Shown here: in pieces, positions 18,023 through 26,397 of the stretch
How the letters are laid out: each line of letters starts with the position of its first letter
Numbering within the stretch: the first letter of the stretch is position 1
Assembly: GCA_003280225.1 (NCBI GenBank)
Contig: QCFO01000022.1
Span: forward strand, 1 to 32,475
Reading direction: 5' to 3'
Length of the DNA stretch: 32,475 bases
DNA from: Prochlorococcus sp. AG-363-K07
Lineage (GTDB): Bacteria > Cyanobacteriota > Cyanobacteriia > PCC-6307 > Cyanobiaceae
Program-made: the position numbers and the translations under genes
Notes under the pieces: model-generated
Database searches by the model: none
Seen by the model: the letters and a program-made list of their open reading frames with translations, nothing else
Told to the model about the DNA's origin: nothing

Positions 18023-18964
18023 CTAATTTAGTCTCATTCTTTTTTGGTATTGAGCGGCCAAAGCTGTCAGTATATCCGCAACAGTTGAAATAAGTCTATA
18101 GCAAAGTAAAGCTGCAATGAATTCAGCTTCTGGCAAAGAGTCACCTATCCGAAGTAATAAGACTGATTCAAAAATGCCTATTCCTCCAGGAGCTCCTGGA
18201 ACAACTAAGCCTATAGTCCAAGCCATGCTAAAAAAAGAAAGCCATTGCAAAAAAGTAAACCCAAAATCCCCTGAAAATGCTTGCAGAGAGCACCAAAATC
18301 CACCAAAACGTAAGAAGACAAAACCAATCTCTAATACAAATGCTTTATAAGGATAATGTTTTCTTCCCAGCCCAATATCATGACTTGACTTCTTCAAACT
18401 AGCTGCGGAAAAAATTTTCTTTAACTTGCCAGCCTGCAGTAATTCAACTCTTGCCAAAAGTGGTTCTCTGAATCGCCTTTTAAAACAAATTGCAGGAATT
18501 AAGCATACGAAACCTAGGCCTGATTGCCATCCTCCAAGTGGAACCAATACCAAAGCAGAAGCAGCCATAAGTAATGGCTCTACAAAAACCGAAGAAAATG
18601 CTTTGACTCCTCCTATATAAAACTTTAGGACTCTTATTCTTTCTACTAAGTGCCAAACTCCTCCTGGTAAATACTTTAATAAATTAGTGGACAAGAATAG
18701 CGAAATTAAATTAATATTCTTACATTCGTAGCCTAACCACTTTAATACCATTTTCCATGCAATTCCATTAACAACTAAACTTCCAATAGTGAAAATAAGT
18801 CCGACCAGAAGCCATATCATTCCTGAAACGCCTAATTCCAATTCACTCAACTTTTCACTATTAATAAAAACTGAATACCCTACAAAAGCTAGGCTCAGTA
18901 ATGTCACCCACAAACGAATACCTCCAGGAAAGTATTTCTTAATTTGCTTCAAGCTAAAATCCAT
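18023..18964 (-). CDS. UPF0104 / lysylphosphatidylglycerol synthase-like membrane protein
   Basis: An integral membrane protein of the UPF0104 family (MprF flippase/AglD-like transmembrane domain), about 313 residues from the ATG at 18964. A TTG at 18976 would add four residues. It has several hydrophobic helices, KYLPGGVWHLVERIRVLK in the first third, and the conserved VVPGAPGGIGIFESVLLLR followed by a late CYRLISTVADILTALAA helix. The soluble lysyl-transferase domain of full MprF is absent, so lipid or polyprenol-linked transport is more likely than aminoacylation (inference). It lies 24 bases downstream of larC on the same strand and is convergent with futB. Confidence 0.82.
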   Translation of the reverse strand: MDFSLKQIKKYFPGGIRLWVTLLSLAFVGYSVFINSEKLSELELGVSGMIWLLVGLIFTIGSLVVNGIAWKMVLKWLGYECKNINLISLFLSTNLLKYLPGGVWHLVERIRVLKFYIGGVKAFSSVFVEPLLMAASALVLVPLGGWQSGLGFVCLIPAICFKRRFREPLLARVELLQAGKLKKIFSAASLKKSSHDIGLGRKHYPYKAFVLEIGFVFLRFGGFWCSLQAFSGDFGFTFLQWLSFFSMAWTIGLVVPGAPGGIGIFESVLLLRIGDSLPEAEFIAALLCYRLISTVADILTALAAQYQKRMRLN

Positions 18965-18988
18965 AATTAAATTCAAAAGATTTTATCA

Positions 18989-20227
18989 TTAGCACGTCCA
19001 ATGCTCATTAGGAATAAAGCTATCTAAAGTTGCAATCAATTCTCTACGAATCTCAGATATTGATTCACCTGTTGAATTACTTACCCTTATCAGGTCATCA
19101 TGCTCGGGCTTGATTGTTAGCTTTCCATCAGGTCGTCGAACTTGCTTAACATTAACTGGGCCAAATCTCGTCAGGCAAGTTCCACGACGACGAGGTAAAA
19201 CCCATCTACCACCAGACCTTTCTCTTAGTCCAATTGTTGATCCTTTAGCGAACCATATAGACCTTAACTCTTCAGCTTGATTAGGCTTAACCATTGCATG
19301 CAAGCAGAAACCATTCCTACCTTTCTTTAACTGTACAGAATAAGTAACTACTTCGATAGCACCAGAAGTTCGTAATTCATCAGCTAAAGAAGCTATATCC
19401 TCAGGACTAGCATCATCAATCCAAGCTTCCTGAATGACTAAGTCCTGCCAATGAGTATCACCTGTATCCAAATTCGATTTACATTGAACGGAGTCAGAAA
19501 TAGAGCAAATTCTAACAAAATTAGGTCGGCCTAAATTCCTTGTCCCTAGACCAATTCCGATTTCCTCTATGTGAAAAGAATTAGGTTGACTAAAGCTATC
19601 TGTGAAGATAGCAATCAAAGCCAAGCCTGTAGGTGTAGTAAGTTCACCCTTTGGATAATCTTCGCCACCGACAAGACTGACATTGTATCTCTTAGCTAAT
19701 TCAACTACCACTGGAACAGGTACAGGCAAGATTCCATGAGCTGTCGCCACATTCCCTGAACCTGCGGGAAGCGGTGAACAGTAAATATGAGTTGGATTTA
19801 AATATTCAAACGAGGTACAAATTGACACAACATCAACAAGAGCATCCAAACCTCCAATCTCATGAAAATGAACATCAGCGGCTTTAGTTCCATGAACAGA
19901 AGCCTCTGAATCAGCAAGAGCTTGAAAAACACTCATTACTTTATTTTTCAATGATAATCTCCAAGGAGATTTTTCAATAACTAACTTAATTTCATTAAAA
20001 GTAACTGACGTACTATTTTCAGGCAAACCATCAATCTTAATGGTCTTTCCTCTAATGCCAAAACTACGTTCCTCCTGAACTGAAAAGTTAAAATTTTCGT
20101 CCAAGCCAAGTGGTTCTAATGTTTTCTCTATTAGCTCCAAAGGGACACCTAAGTCTAAGAAAGCAGATAAAAGCATATCTCCGCCTATTCCTGTGGGAGC
20201 GTCAATAAATAAAGATTTATTTTTCAT
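18989..20227 (-). CDS. larC: LarC-type nickel insertion protein
   Basis: Matches LarC (formerly UPF0272), the CTP-dependent enzyme that inserts nickel into the pincer cofactor of lactate racemase-type enzymes. The 412 residues include FIDAPTGIGGDMLLSAFLDLG at the N-terminus, the His-rich VHFHEIGGLDALVDVV near 115-130, CSPLPAGSGNVATAHGILPVPVPVV, GELTTPTGLALI and the C-terminal LPRRRGTCLTRFGPVNVK. It is one uninterrupted frame, unlike the Lactobacillus gene that needs a frameshift. No larA, larB or larE is in the window. The ATG is at 20227. The nickel role is known for the family; in this organism it is inferred. Confidence 0.88.
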   Translation of the reverse strand: MKNKSLFIDAPTGIGGDMLLSAFLDLGVPLELIEKTLEPLGLDENFNFSVQEERSFGIRGKTIKIDGLPENSTSVTFNEIKLVIEKSPWRLSLKNKVMSVFQALADSEASVHGTKAADVHFHEIGGLDALVDVVSICTSFEYLNPTHIYCSPLPAGSGNVATAHGILPVPVPVVVELAKRYNVSLVGGEDYPKGELTTPTGLALIAIFTDSFSQPNSFHIEEIGIGLGTRNLGRPNFVRICSISDSVQCKSNLDTGDTHWQDLVIQEAWIDDASPEDIASLADELRTSGAIEVVTYSVQLKKGRNGFCLHAMVKPNQAEELRSIWFAKGSTIGLRERSGGRWVLPRRRGTCLTRFGPVNVKQVRRPDGKLTIKPEHDDLIRVSNSTGESISEIRRELIATLDSFIPNEHWTC

Positions 20228-20283
20228 GGCATTCAGGTAAGACTATTCAAATCTTGAAATAAGAACTAAATAGATAATCACTA

Positions 20284-20988
20284 TCAGCTTTTAACTTTTT
20301 TACTTACTTTTCTTATCAACGAATTTTTACTTCCTTTTTTTGTTCCACCTCTTGTTGTTATTCGTTCAAGAATCTCATAGTTTTCTAAGCATAGTTGGTT
20401 TCCAGTACGACGAACATCTAAACTGATAAAATGTCGTAAATGTTCCAATGAAATGCTTCCTTTAAGATTTAGCTTGAAGGGTAAGTTCCTTTTCCTATTA
20501 GATCTCGCTCGCTGACGTATCTTAACAACAATCTCTTCTGTCTCAGGCTTGGTATATATTAATTCACCTCTTATAGAAAAGTAATCATCACCTTCTGGCA
20601 ACTCATCATTGTTTAAAAACGAAGGAGGTTCAATATCTGCTTCATCCATTAAGTCAGATGTCCCCATAGAGAGAGTACTAGGTTCCCAAATTCCCGCTAT
20701 CTGAAGATGGAGATGATTAGGTTCTCGACACCTGGGATAAACAACCCATAAATGATATTGATCAGCATCTAAGTGCCTTTTCATTAAAGAAAGAACACGA
20801 CCTAGTACAACTGCCTCTAGTTCTAAGCCATCTTGATCAACTAGTACTCCCCTAGTGAAATGATCAGGATCACCAGGGATGTATTTAGCCCTAACAATGC
20901 CGATTGCCCGATATTGCAAAAGCTCGGTTACCGGGGGGATCGGATGGTCTCGCATCGAAAAAGAAAGCATATAGCTGACCAGATGCAT
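20284..20988 (-). CDS. Conserved hypothetical protein with basic C-terminus
   Basis: I do not recognise the family. The 234-residue product has a compact N-terminal part (LLQYRAIGIVRAKYIPGDPDHFTRGVLV, then WVVYPRCREPNHLHLQIAGIWEP), an acidic middle (DLMDEADIEPP, NNDELPEGDDYF), a second folded part with YFSIRGELIYTKPETEEIVVKIRQ, and a strongly basic tail (TTRGGTKKGSKNSLIRKVSKKVKS) that suggests nucleic-acid or ribosome contact. No signal peptide or membrane helix is visible. Start choice is uncertain: ATGs at 20988, 20970 and 20955 are in frame and none has a ribosome binding site. It lies 56 bases upstream of larC on the same strand. I believe it is conserved in marine cyanobacteria, but from memory only. 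Confidence 0.75.
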   Translation of the reverse strand: MHLVSYMLSFSMRDHPIPPVTELLQYRAIGIVRAKYIPGDPDHFTRGVLVDQDGLELEAVVLGRVLSLMKRHLDADQYHLWVVYPRCREPNHLHLQIAGIWEPSTLSMGTSDLMDEADIEPPSFLNNDELPEGDDYFSIRGELIYTKPETEEIVVKIRQRARSNRKRNLPFKLNLKGSISLEHLRHFISLDVRRTGNQLCLENYEILERITTRGGTKKGSKNSLIRKVSKKVKS

Positions 20989-21152
20989 AATCTAGCCAAC
21001 ATTATGAAAGGGGCGCGATTTAGACCTAAAGAGATAACCTTTTCAACTCATCAACACAAAAAAGATGAATACTGAATCTTAAGTTCTTTTTCCCTTCGAC
21101 AATAAAATTGTTCTTTTCTCAATATTTAAAGCTTTCACTGGGGATTCTTACT

Positions 21153-21506
21153 TCAAAATTCTTTTCCAGTGGAGGTTGGGATTGAAGAAGTCCCCCCACC
21201 TACCTCCCCATCATCAAAAGCCTTTAAGGCTTGATCAATTGCATCGGATGGAGCAGTGGCATTATCAAGAGAACTTGCCTGACGCAACTGATTTAAAAAT
21301 TTAATGGGGTTGGTTGCACCAAGACCTTTTTTTTGATCATCAACGAAAGTGTTATGAATCTGCCTATCTTGCGGAACCTTCGGGTCGTCAAGAGACTGGG
21401 CCTTTAGAGGAGTTAAAGAAAAAAAGGTTCCCAAAGGGAGCAGTAGAAAACTAACTGAGATAAATTTTCTGAATCTCATTGATGCTTGATGTATTTGTTT
21501 TTCCAT
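21153..21506 (-). CDS. Small secreted protein of unknown function
   Basis: A 117-residue product with a good Sec signal peptide: basic MRFRKF, hydrophobic ISVSFLLLPLGTFFSL, and a likely cleavage after LKAQS. The mature part of about 80 residues is polar and contains TNPIKFLNQLRQASSLDNATAPSDAIDQALKAF, then a Gly/Ser/Thr-rich end, so it may be a small periplasmic or exported protein. The signal peptide looks most natural from the ATG at 21479, nine codons inside the longest frame. No cysteine for lipidation follows the hydrophobic core. The role is unknown. It is divergent from xth. The 164-base gap to the next gene downstream holds no ORF or clear terminator. Confidence 0.65.
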   Translation of the reverse strand: MEKQIHQASMRFRKFISVSFLLLPLGTFFSLTPLKAQSLDDPKVPQDRQIHNTFVDDQKKGLGATNPIKFLNQLRQASSLDNATAPSDAIDQALKAFDDGEVGGGTSSIPTSTGKEF

Positions 21507-21563
21507 GAATACTATTCTGAAAGATTAAAAAGATGCTAATGGTCTTGTAAAAGATTTTAACCA

Positions 21564-22403
21564 GTGTTGATTGCTACCTGGAACGTCAATTCAATACGCA
21601 CTCGTCTTGCACAAGTAATGGATTGGCTAGAAGAAGTCAAGCCCGACGTGCTCTGTCTTCAAGAAACAAAGGTCGAAGATGCTCTTTTCCCTAACTCTGA
21701 GTTCGAGCAAAAAGGCTATAACGTCTGCTTCCATGGCCAAAAGTCATATAACGGAGTTGCCCTAATAAGTCATCATCCTATTAAGGATTTACGCGTAGGG
21801 TTAGTTGGTGAACTCCCTCACAGCCTTGCGGCTAAGCAGTTAAGTAACCAAGCAAGAGTCCTAAGTGCGTTAATCAATGAAATCCGAATAGTGAACCTTT
21901 ATGTGCCAAATGGTTCAGCAGTGGGTAGTGAGAAATATATATACAAACTTGAATGGCTTAACTGCCTTAAGCAATACATAAATGCCCAGGCTCTCCGTGA
22001 CGAACCTCTATGCATTTTAGGCGACTTCAACATTGCCCTTGAAGACAAGGATATTCACACGCCTCAAGCACTATCCGGCGGGATAATGGCAAGTGAAGAT
22101 GAAAGGAGTGCTCTAAAGAGTGTCTTAGGGAATCGACTTCGAGACGCTTTTAGGATTTTTGAAAGTGATACCAATCATTGGAGTTGGTGGAATTACAGAA
22201 GTGGTGCCTGGAATCGAGACAAAGGTTGGCGAATAGACCACATTTATCTCTCAGAAGAGCTTGCTAATAATTCAAGCAGCTGCGAAATTCACAAACAAGT
22301 ACGCGGGAACTTGCAACCCAGTGATCATGTCCCCGTATTAGTGGATATCAATTGGCCTCCTGAAGATGATCAAGATGATGCCTTAGAGGATCTATTCATC
22401 TAA
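21564..22403 (+). CDS. xth: Exodeoxyribonuclease III / AP endonuclease
   Basis: Cuts DNA at abasic sites and removes 3' blocks during base-excision repair. The 279-residue protein has all the endonuclease/exonuclease/phosphatase fold signatures: IATWNVNSIRTRL, CLQETKVED (metal-binding Glu), VNLYVPNGSAVGSEKY, LGDFNIAL, WSWWNYRSGAWNRDKGWRIDHIYLS and the catalytic SDHVPV near the end. The start is a GTG at 21564, immediately before LIATWNVNS, where the fold begins; no earlier start fits. It carries a short acidic C-terminal tail (EDDQDDALEDLF) beyond the catalytic core. Confidence 0.96.
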   Translation: MLIATWNVNSIRTRLAQVMDWLEEVKPDVLCLQETKVEDALFPNSEFEQKGYNVCFHGQKSYNGVALISHHPIKDLRVGLVGELPHSLAAKQLSNQARVLSALINEIRIVNLYVPNGSAVGSEKYIYKLEWLNCLKQYINAQALRDEPLCILGDFNIALEDKDIHTPQALSGGIMASEDERSALKSVLGNRLRDAFRIFESDTNHWSWWNYRSGAWNRDKGWRIDHIYLSEELANNSSSCEIHKQVRGNLQPSDHVPVLVDINWPPEDDQDDALEDLFI

Positions 22404-22513
22404 TAGAAATTTCCCAACCTTTGAATTAAGAATCAGTAAGCTTCCCAAATACCAAATTTCATAACCTTTAAAGTCTTTCCGCAACTTTTTCAAGCAAACA
22501 GCCGACCAGAATA

Positions 22514-22541
22514 TGTGACGGCCTATCGGAATACCGTCACA
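22514..22541 (+). promoter_or_regulatory. Strong hairpin in the xth-hemL gap
   Basis: TGTGACGG (22514-22521) and CCGTCACA (22534-22541) pair perfectly across a 12-base loop. No T-run follows on either strand, so it is not a classical terminator. It lies about 230 bases before hemL in a 367-base gap (22404-22770) and could be part of a leader, a small RNA or a regulator site. Apart from a short ORF at 22676-22774, nothing else is recognisable in the gap. Confidence 0.35.
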
Positions 22542-22770
22542 CACTTAACGAAAAGCTTTTGAATTCATATGAGGTTGAGTTTCCTGTTCTATTTCCTGAC
22601 TCCCCTTTTCATAACTGACATCTGAAGTTTCAACGAGAGCATCTAACAGCCCTTAGAAGTCAGTCTTTTAAGTAAATGGGTATTGAACGAACAAAGAAAA
22701 TTGAGACGAAAGCGACACTTTTGGGCCAAGATGTCCCACTGTGTTTATCAGCCTATTGGCATCGGTCCCC

Positions 22771-24069
22771 GTGACAAACGCCTTGAACACCTCCCATTCC
22801 CAGGCCATCTTCAGTGCAGCCCAAGCTCTGATGCCTGGTGGAGTCAGTTCTCCCGTTAGGGCCTTCAAATCTGTTGGAGGACAGCCAATAGTTTTTGATC
22901 GAGTAAAAGGTTCCTACGCATGGGATGTGGATGGAAACCGTTTCATTGACTATGTAGGCAGCTGGGGGCCAGCTATCTGCGGACATAGCCATCCAGAGGT
23001 AATAGCAGCCCTTCAAGAAACTCTTGAAAAAGGGACAAGTTTTGGAGCTCCTTGCGAGCTTGAGAACCAACTCGCAGAGATGGTTATAGATGCTGTGCCA
23101 AGCGTTGAGATGGTTAGGTTCGTAAATAGCGGCACAGAAGCCTGCATGGCTGTGCTGAGACTAATGAGGGCTTACACGGGAAGAGACAAAGTTATCAAGT
23201 TTGAAGGCTGCTACCACGGGCACGCAGATATGTTTTTGGTCAAAGCTGGATCAGGAGTCGCAACATTGGGGCTACCAGACTCTCCTGGCGTTCCAAGAAG
23301 CACAACTGCAAATACTCTGACAGCTCCATATAACGATCTGGAAGCAGTAAAAGAGCTTTTTGCTGAAAATCCAGATGCCATATCAGGAGTAATTCTAGAG
23401 CCAGTAGTTGGGAACGCTGGATTCATTACTCCAGAGCCGGGTTTTCTTGAAGGTCTTAGAGAGCTCACAAAAGAGAACGGAGCGCTTCTAGTTTTTGATG
23501 AAGTAATGACTGGCTTCAGGATTAGCTATGGAGGAGCGCAATCCCGCTTTGGAGTAACTCCTGATCTGACCACAATGGGTAAAGTTATTGGAGGAGGCTT
23601 ACCAGTAGGGGCCTATGGAGGCAAAGCTGAAATCATGTCAATGGTTGCGCCAGCGGGCCCGATGTATCAGGCAGGGACGCTAAGCGGAAATCCCCTAGCA
23701 ATGACAGCAGGCATTAAAACTCTTGAACTACTTAAGCAAGAAGGGACTTACGAAAAACTGGAATCTACAACTCAAAAATTAATTAGCGGAATTATCCAAT
23801 CAGCACAAGAAGCAGGTTTAAATATCACTGGGAACAGTATCAGTGCAATGTTTGGGTTCTACCTATGTGAAGGACCTGTTAGGAATTTTGAAGATGCCAA
23901 AGCAACAGATACGGATAAGTTCGGGAAACTTCACAGGGCCATGCTTGAAAGGGGAATTTACCTTGCACCAAGTGCATTTGAAGCCGGATTTACTTCACTA
24001 GCCCATTCAGAAGATGATATAGATGCAACTATCAAAGCATTTCAAGAAAGCTTTGCTCTTATTGCATAA
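22771..24069 (+). CDS. hemL: Glutamate-1-semialdehyde 2,1-aminomutase
   Basis: A PLP enzyme that converts glutamate-1-semialdehyde to 5-aminolevulinate, the start of haem and chlorophyll synthesis by the C5 route. The protein shows [54 protein letters not shown] and [18 protein letters not shown], in which Lys271 is the expected PLP anchor. I start at the GTG at 22771 (432 residues), which gives the usual N-terminus; the longer frame to 22741 adds ten atypical residues. The gene ends at 24069, directly against the T-run of a terminator that serves the opposite strand. Confidence 0.96.
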   Translation: MTNALNTSHSQAIFSAAQALMPGGVSSPVRAFKSVGGQPIVFDRVKGSYAWDVDGNRFIDYVGSWGPAICGHSHPEVIAALQETLEKGTSFGAPCELENQLAEMVIDAVPSVEMVRFVNSGTEACMAVLRLMRAYTGRDKVIKFEGCYHGHADMFLVKAGSGVATLGLPDSPGVPRSTTANTLTAPYNDLEAVKELFAENPDAISGVILEPVVGNAGFITPEPGFLEGLRELTKENGALLVFDEVMTGFRISYGGAQSRFGVTPDLTTMGKVIGGGLPVGAYGGKAEIMSMVAPAGPMYQAGTLSGNPLAMTAGIKTLELLKQEGTYEKLESTTQKLISGIIQSAQEAGLNITGNSISAMFGFYLCEGPVRNFEDAKATDTDKFGKLHRAMLERGIYLAPSAFEAGFTSLAHSEDDIDATIKAFQESFALIA

Positions 24070-24121
24070 AAAAACTCAACCCCAAAGCAAATCTTTCAAT
24101 CTACTCGGTTTGGAGTTGAGT
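24068..24121 (-). terminator. Terminator for the prohibitin-like gene
   Basis: Arms 24109-24121 and 24074-24086 form a 13-pair stem with one mismatch. Read on the minus strand it is followed by seven T residues (24068-24074 complement), a classical intrinsic terminator 50 bases past the stop of the gene at 24173-24976. No T-run follows on the plus strand, though the hairpin may still help end hemL transcripts. Confidence 0.75.
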
Positions 24122-24172
24122 CTCTAATCACTTGAACTAATTAATCAAAGCAAAGAAACTACTAACTTTTTA

Positions 24173-24976
24173 TTATTTTCGACCTCCTACAATCACTGGT
24201 GGGTTGCCAGCTTTAGACCCAGGGAGGGCAGGAACAACCTGCGTCTTACCATCCCACTTATCTAAAAACAACTTAAATAAAACCTGGTCATCCAAGCTAC
24301 GAGTAAGTGTTTCATACCTGAGTGCCTCTTGCTCTGCAATTTTTACTTCTGTTTGAGCCTTTAGCAACTGTTGTTCAGCGATTTGTTTTTGCTCAATTGC
24401 AGCTCTATATTCATCAGCAATTTTTAACCCAGTTAAATCTAGAGCTTGAATCTCAACATAATCAAATTTACCAAGCTCAGTTGAAACTGTCTTTTCTACT
24501 AATGCAGAAATATCACTCCATTGGCTAGCAATCGTGACCAATTCATATTGAGAAAAAACAGATTTAAGAGCCTTCAGCAAAGAAGGCTGAATGATTTTGT
24601 CATAGACCTCTCTATCGCTATATGCAATTGTTTTAAATACTCTTCCAGCTTCTGCAGGCTTAACTGCGTACTTAACCGTTGCTGTAGCCTGTATAACCTG
24701 CAAATCCTTGGTTAATGAATCAAAATTCTCTGGTCTAACTTGTGTCCGTACACTAAAAGGATAAATATTCTGTATAAAAGGAATTTTGACATTTAGGCCA
24801 GGTCTGCGAGAACCTCCACTCACCTTGCCTAAAGTTGTCACGACATATACCTGACCGGCAGGTACCACAAATAATGCTTGGGTTAGCAGCAAGAAGCCTG
24901 TAAAAGAAAGAGCTAATAAAAAAGTGGCCGCTCCTCCAGCTCCATTAGGAGTCACATTACGGAATGGTGTAGTCAT
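24173..24976 (-). CDS. Prohibitin-like SPFH-domain membrane protein
   Basis: A 267-residue membrane-anchored protein of the SPFH superfamily (prohibitin/stomatin/HflK), which forms ring or scaffold complexes at membranes and often modulates FtsH proteases. One N-terminal helix (about residues 17-38, ATFLLALSFTGFLLLTQALFVV) precedes the SPFH domain (GQVYVVTTLGKVSGGSRRPGLNVKIPFIQ, TKDLQVIQATATVKYAV). A Glu/Gln/Ala-rich coiled coil follows (about 195-230, AAIEQKQIAEQQLLKAQTEVKIAEQEALRYE). It resembles the cyanobacterial slr1106-type prohibitins. The ATG at 24976 lies 25 bases from the divergent small ORF at 25002. Confidence 0.9.
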   Translation of the reverse strand: MTTPFRNVTPNGAGGAATFLLALSFTGFLLLTQALFVVPAGQVYVVTTLGKVSGGSRRPGLNVKIPFIQNIYPFSVRTQVRPENFDSLTKDLQVIQATATVKYAVKPAEAGRVFKTIAYSDREVYDKIIQPSLLKALKSVFSQYELVTIASQWSDISALVEKTVSTELGKFDYVEIQALDLTGLKIADEYRAAIEQKQIAEQQLLKAQTEVKIAEQEALRYETLTRSLDDQVLFKLFLDKWDGKTQVVPALPGSKAGNPPVIVGGRK

Positions 24977-25001
24977 AAGTTTTTTGGTGTAAGTAAATCA
25001 T

Positions 25002-25148
25002 ATGAATAATTCGATAATTACGAGACTTTTTTCTAATATTTTTAGAGATCAAACACTTTTGGACAAATCCAAGGGGCATATCCCAGGCTTTTCCAGAGGA
25101 GGACCTGAACAAGAACGTGCAAAAAAGGAAAGCATCATTTTTCGCTAA
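25002..25148 (+). CDS. Likely small protein, 48 residues
   Basis: An ATG-started frame of 48 codons in the gap between two minus-strand genes. It begins MNNSIITRLFSNIF and continues with DKSKGHIPGFSRGGPEQERAKKES before TAA. The first part could form an amphipathic helix, and the rest is hydrophilic with a GFSRGGPE turn. The composition looks like a protein, and the frame fills nearly the whole gap, which supports coding. There is no clear ribosome binding site and no named family that I can recall. Its own promoter would have to overlap that of the divergent prohibitin-like gene. A longer minus-strand frame over the same DNA looks less natural. Confidence 0.5.
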   Translation: MNNSIITRLFSNIFRDQTLLDKSKGHIPGFSRGGPEQERAKKESIIFR

Positions 25149-25180
25149 GCGAGGGTAATTTTCAATTACCAAATTAAAGG

Positions 25181-25678
25181 TTATCGATAATTCTCAAATT
25201 GCAAGGGAACTTCTATATCTTCCTCCAACTTGCGTAGTAAAGATATTGCCACTTGCAGATCATCCTTATTCTTTCCAGTAACTCTTATACTCTCTCCCTG
25301 AATAGATACAGTTACCTTTTTAAGTTGATCACGAATTATTTTACTTAATTTCTTAGAGATTTCTTGCTTTAGCCCTTTACGAAGAATGATACTTTGCCTT
25401 ACCCGCCCACCAGTAGAACTTTCAGGGGGCTGAAAATCAAAGATTTTTAAGGAAAGATCCCTTTTAGTCGCTTTCTGTCGAAGAATAACTTCGATTGATT
25501 GCAAAGTCATTTCACTAGCCGTAGTAATTATAATTTGCGATTCCTCTACTTGAATTTCTGTATTGCTATCCTTTAAATCATAACGCTGAACTAACTCTCT
25601 TCTTAACTGGTCTACAACATTTATCAATTCCTGTCGGTCAAATTCAGAAACAACATCAAAAGAATAAGACGCTGCCAT
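25181..25678 (-). CDS. yajQ: YajQ family nucleotide-binding protein
   Basis: A 165-residue protein of the YajQ (UPF0234) family, made of two RRM-like folds; some members bind cyclic di-GMP and act with transcription regulators. The start MAASYSFDVVSEFDRQELINVVDQ matches the family N-terminus exactly and fixes the ATG at 25678; the frame continues upstream to 25714 but that part is not typical. Other signatures are REKxK-like RLRRELVQRYDLKD, TTASEMTLQSIEVIL, KRDLSLKIFDF, LRKGLKQEISKKLSKIIRD, VSIQGESIRVTGKNKDDLQ and QFENYR at the end. Its role in this organism is not known. Confidence 0.93.
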   Translation of the reverse strand: MAASYSFDVVSEFDRQELINVVDQLRRELVQRYDLKDSNTEIQVEESQIIITTASEMTLQSIEVILRQKATKRDLSLKIFDFQPPESSTGGRVRQSIILRKGLKQEISKKLSKIIRDQLKKVTVSIQGESIRVTGKNKDDLQVAISLLRKLEEDIEVPLQFENYR

Positions 25679-25833
25679 AGAGATTTTACATACATTACTT
25701 TTGCAATAGTACAACCAATATTTCAGAAAACAATCGGAATGAGCTCAATACCAAAAAGGCTTTTCATTTCTTCATAACTTGCCTAAGATCCACTTTAAAT
25801 ATCATCAAGCCAACAATAAAAAAAATCCGGAAA

Positions 25834-26346
25834 TCAATCGAAAAATAAAAGACTTACTACCTTACCCATTTCTTCTGCGGTGTGACAACTAGTCAAGAGA
25901 GTTTCACTATCATGAAATGCAAAGCAAATCAATTGATCACATCGATTAATTATTTCTTGATTGCAAAGGCTACTAGCTATAGGTAAAGGCAGATCATCAT
26001 TATCAACCTTTTCAATCAAATGAAAAACTTGGCCTAACTGATCCCTAATCTCTGGAGCCTGTCGATCCAAACTTTGCGGCAACAATACGGTTAATAAAGC
26101 AGGGTCAACTTCTAAAACCCCTCTAATTACGGCAGCATTAACCCCTTGAGAACCAGAAGTAATAATTGAATGCCCCTCCTGCGCTAGAGATCGCGCAATG
26201 AGCTCTACAAGGTGAATAGCGACTACAGGAACATGCCTACTACCCAGAAAAGCTATGCGCCTTTTCCCCTTGTCTTGCAAAAGGGCTAACTCCTGAGCAA
26301 GTGTATCTATTCGGCCCAAAGAAGGGAGATCCAGGGAGCTACTCAA
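25834..26346 (-). CDS. SLOG/DprA-like Rossmann-fold protein
   Basis: A 170-residue protein with the Rossmann-like fold of the SLOG/DprA superfamily: RRIAFLGSRHVPVVAIHLVELIARSLAQEG, then the glycine-rich SGSQGVNAAVIRGVLE, and later PLPIASSLCNQEIINRCDQLICF. It may bind a nucleotide or single-stranded DNA; picocyanobacterial relatives are often labelled DNA recombination-mediator A, but it is far shorter than true DprA, so I would not assume a transformation role. The start is a TTG at 26346, since no ATG occurs before the fold. It follows the DRTGG-domain gene by about 50 bases on the same strand and is likely cotranscribed. Confidence 0.72.
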   Translation of the reverse strand: MSSSLDLPSLGRIDTLAQELALLQDKGKRRIAFLGSRHVPVVAIHLVELIARSLAQEGHSIITSGSQGVNAAVIRGVLEVDPALLTVLLPQSLDRQAPEIRDQLGQVFHLIEKVDNDDLPLPIASSLCNQEIINRCDQLICFAFHDSETLLTSCHTAEEMGKVVSLLFFD

Positions 26347-26397
26347 GGAAATCCCAGCAACAATTCCTAGAAATTAGCAGTAATTAGGCTCTACTGA

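Noticed and set aside
22553-22571. AAGCTT, GAATTC and CATATG within 19 bases, resembling a cloning linker
   Set aside because: The flanking DNA is native in composition and no vector sequence is seen. AT-rich palindromic hexamers cluster by chance.
24957-25172. Minus-strand ORF opposite the 48-residue small protein
   Set aside because: It overlaps the prohibitin-like start and has a low-complexity composition with no motif. The plus-strand frame fits the gap better.
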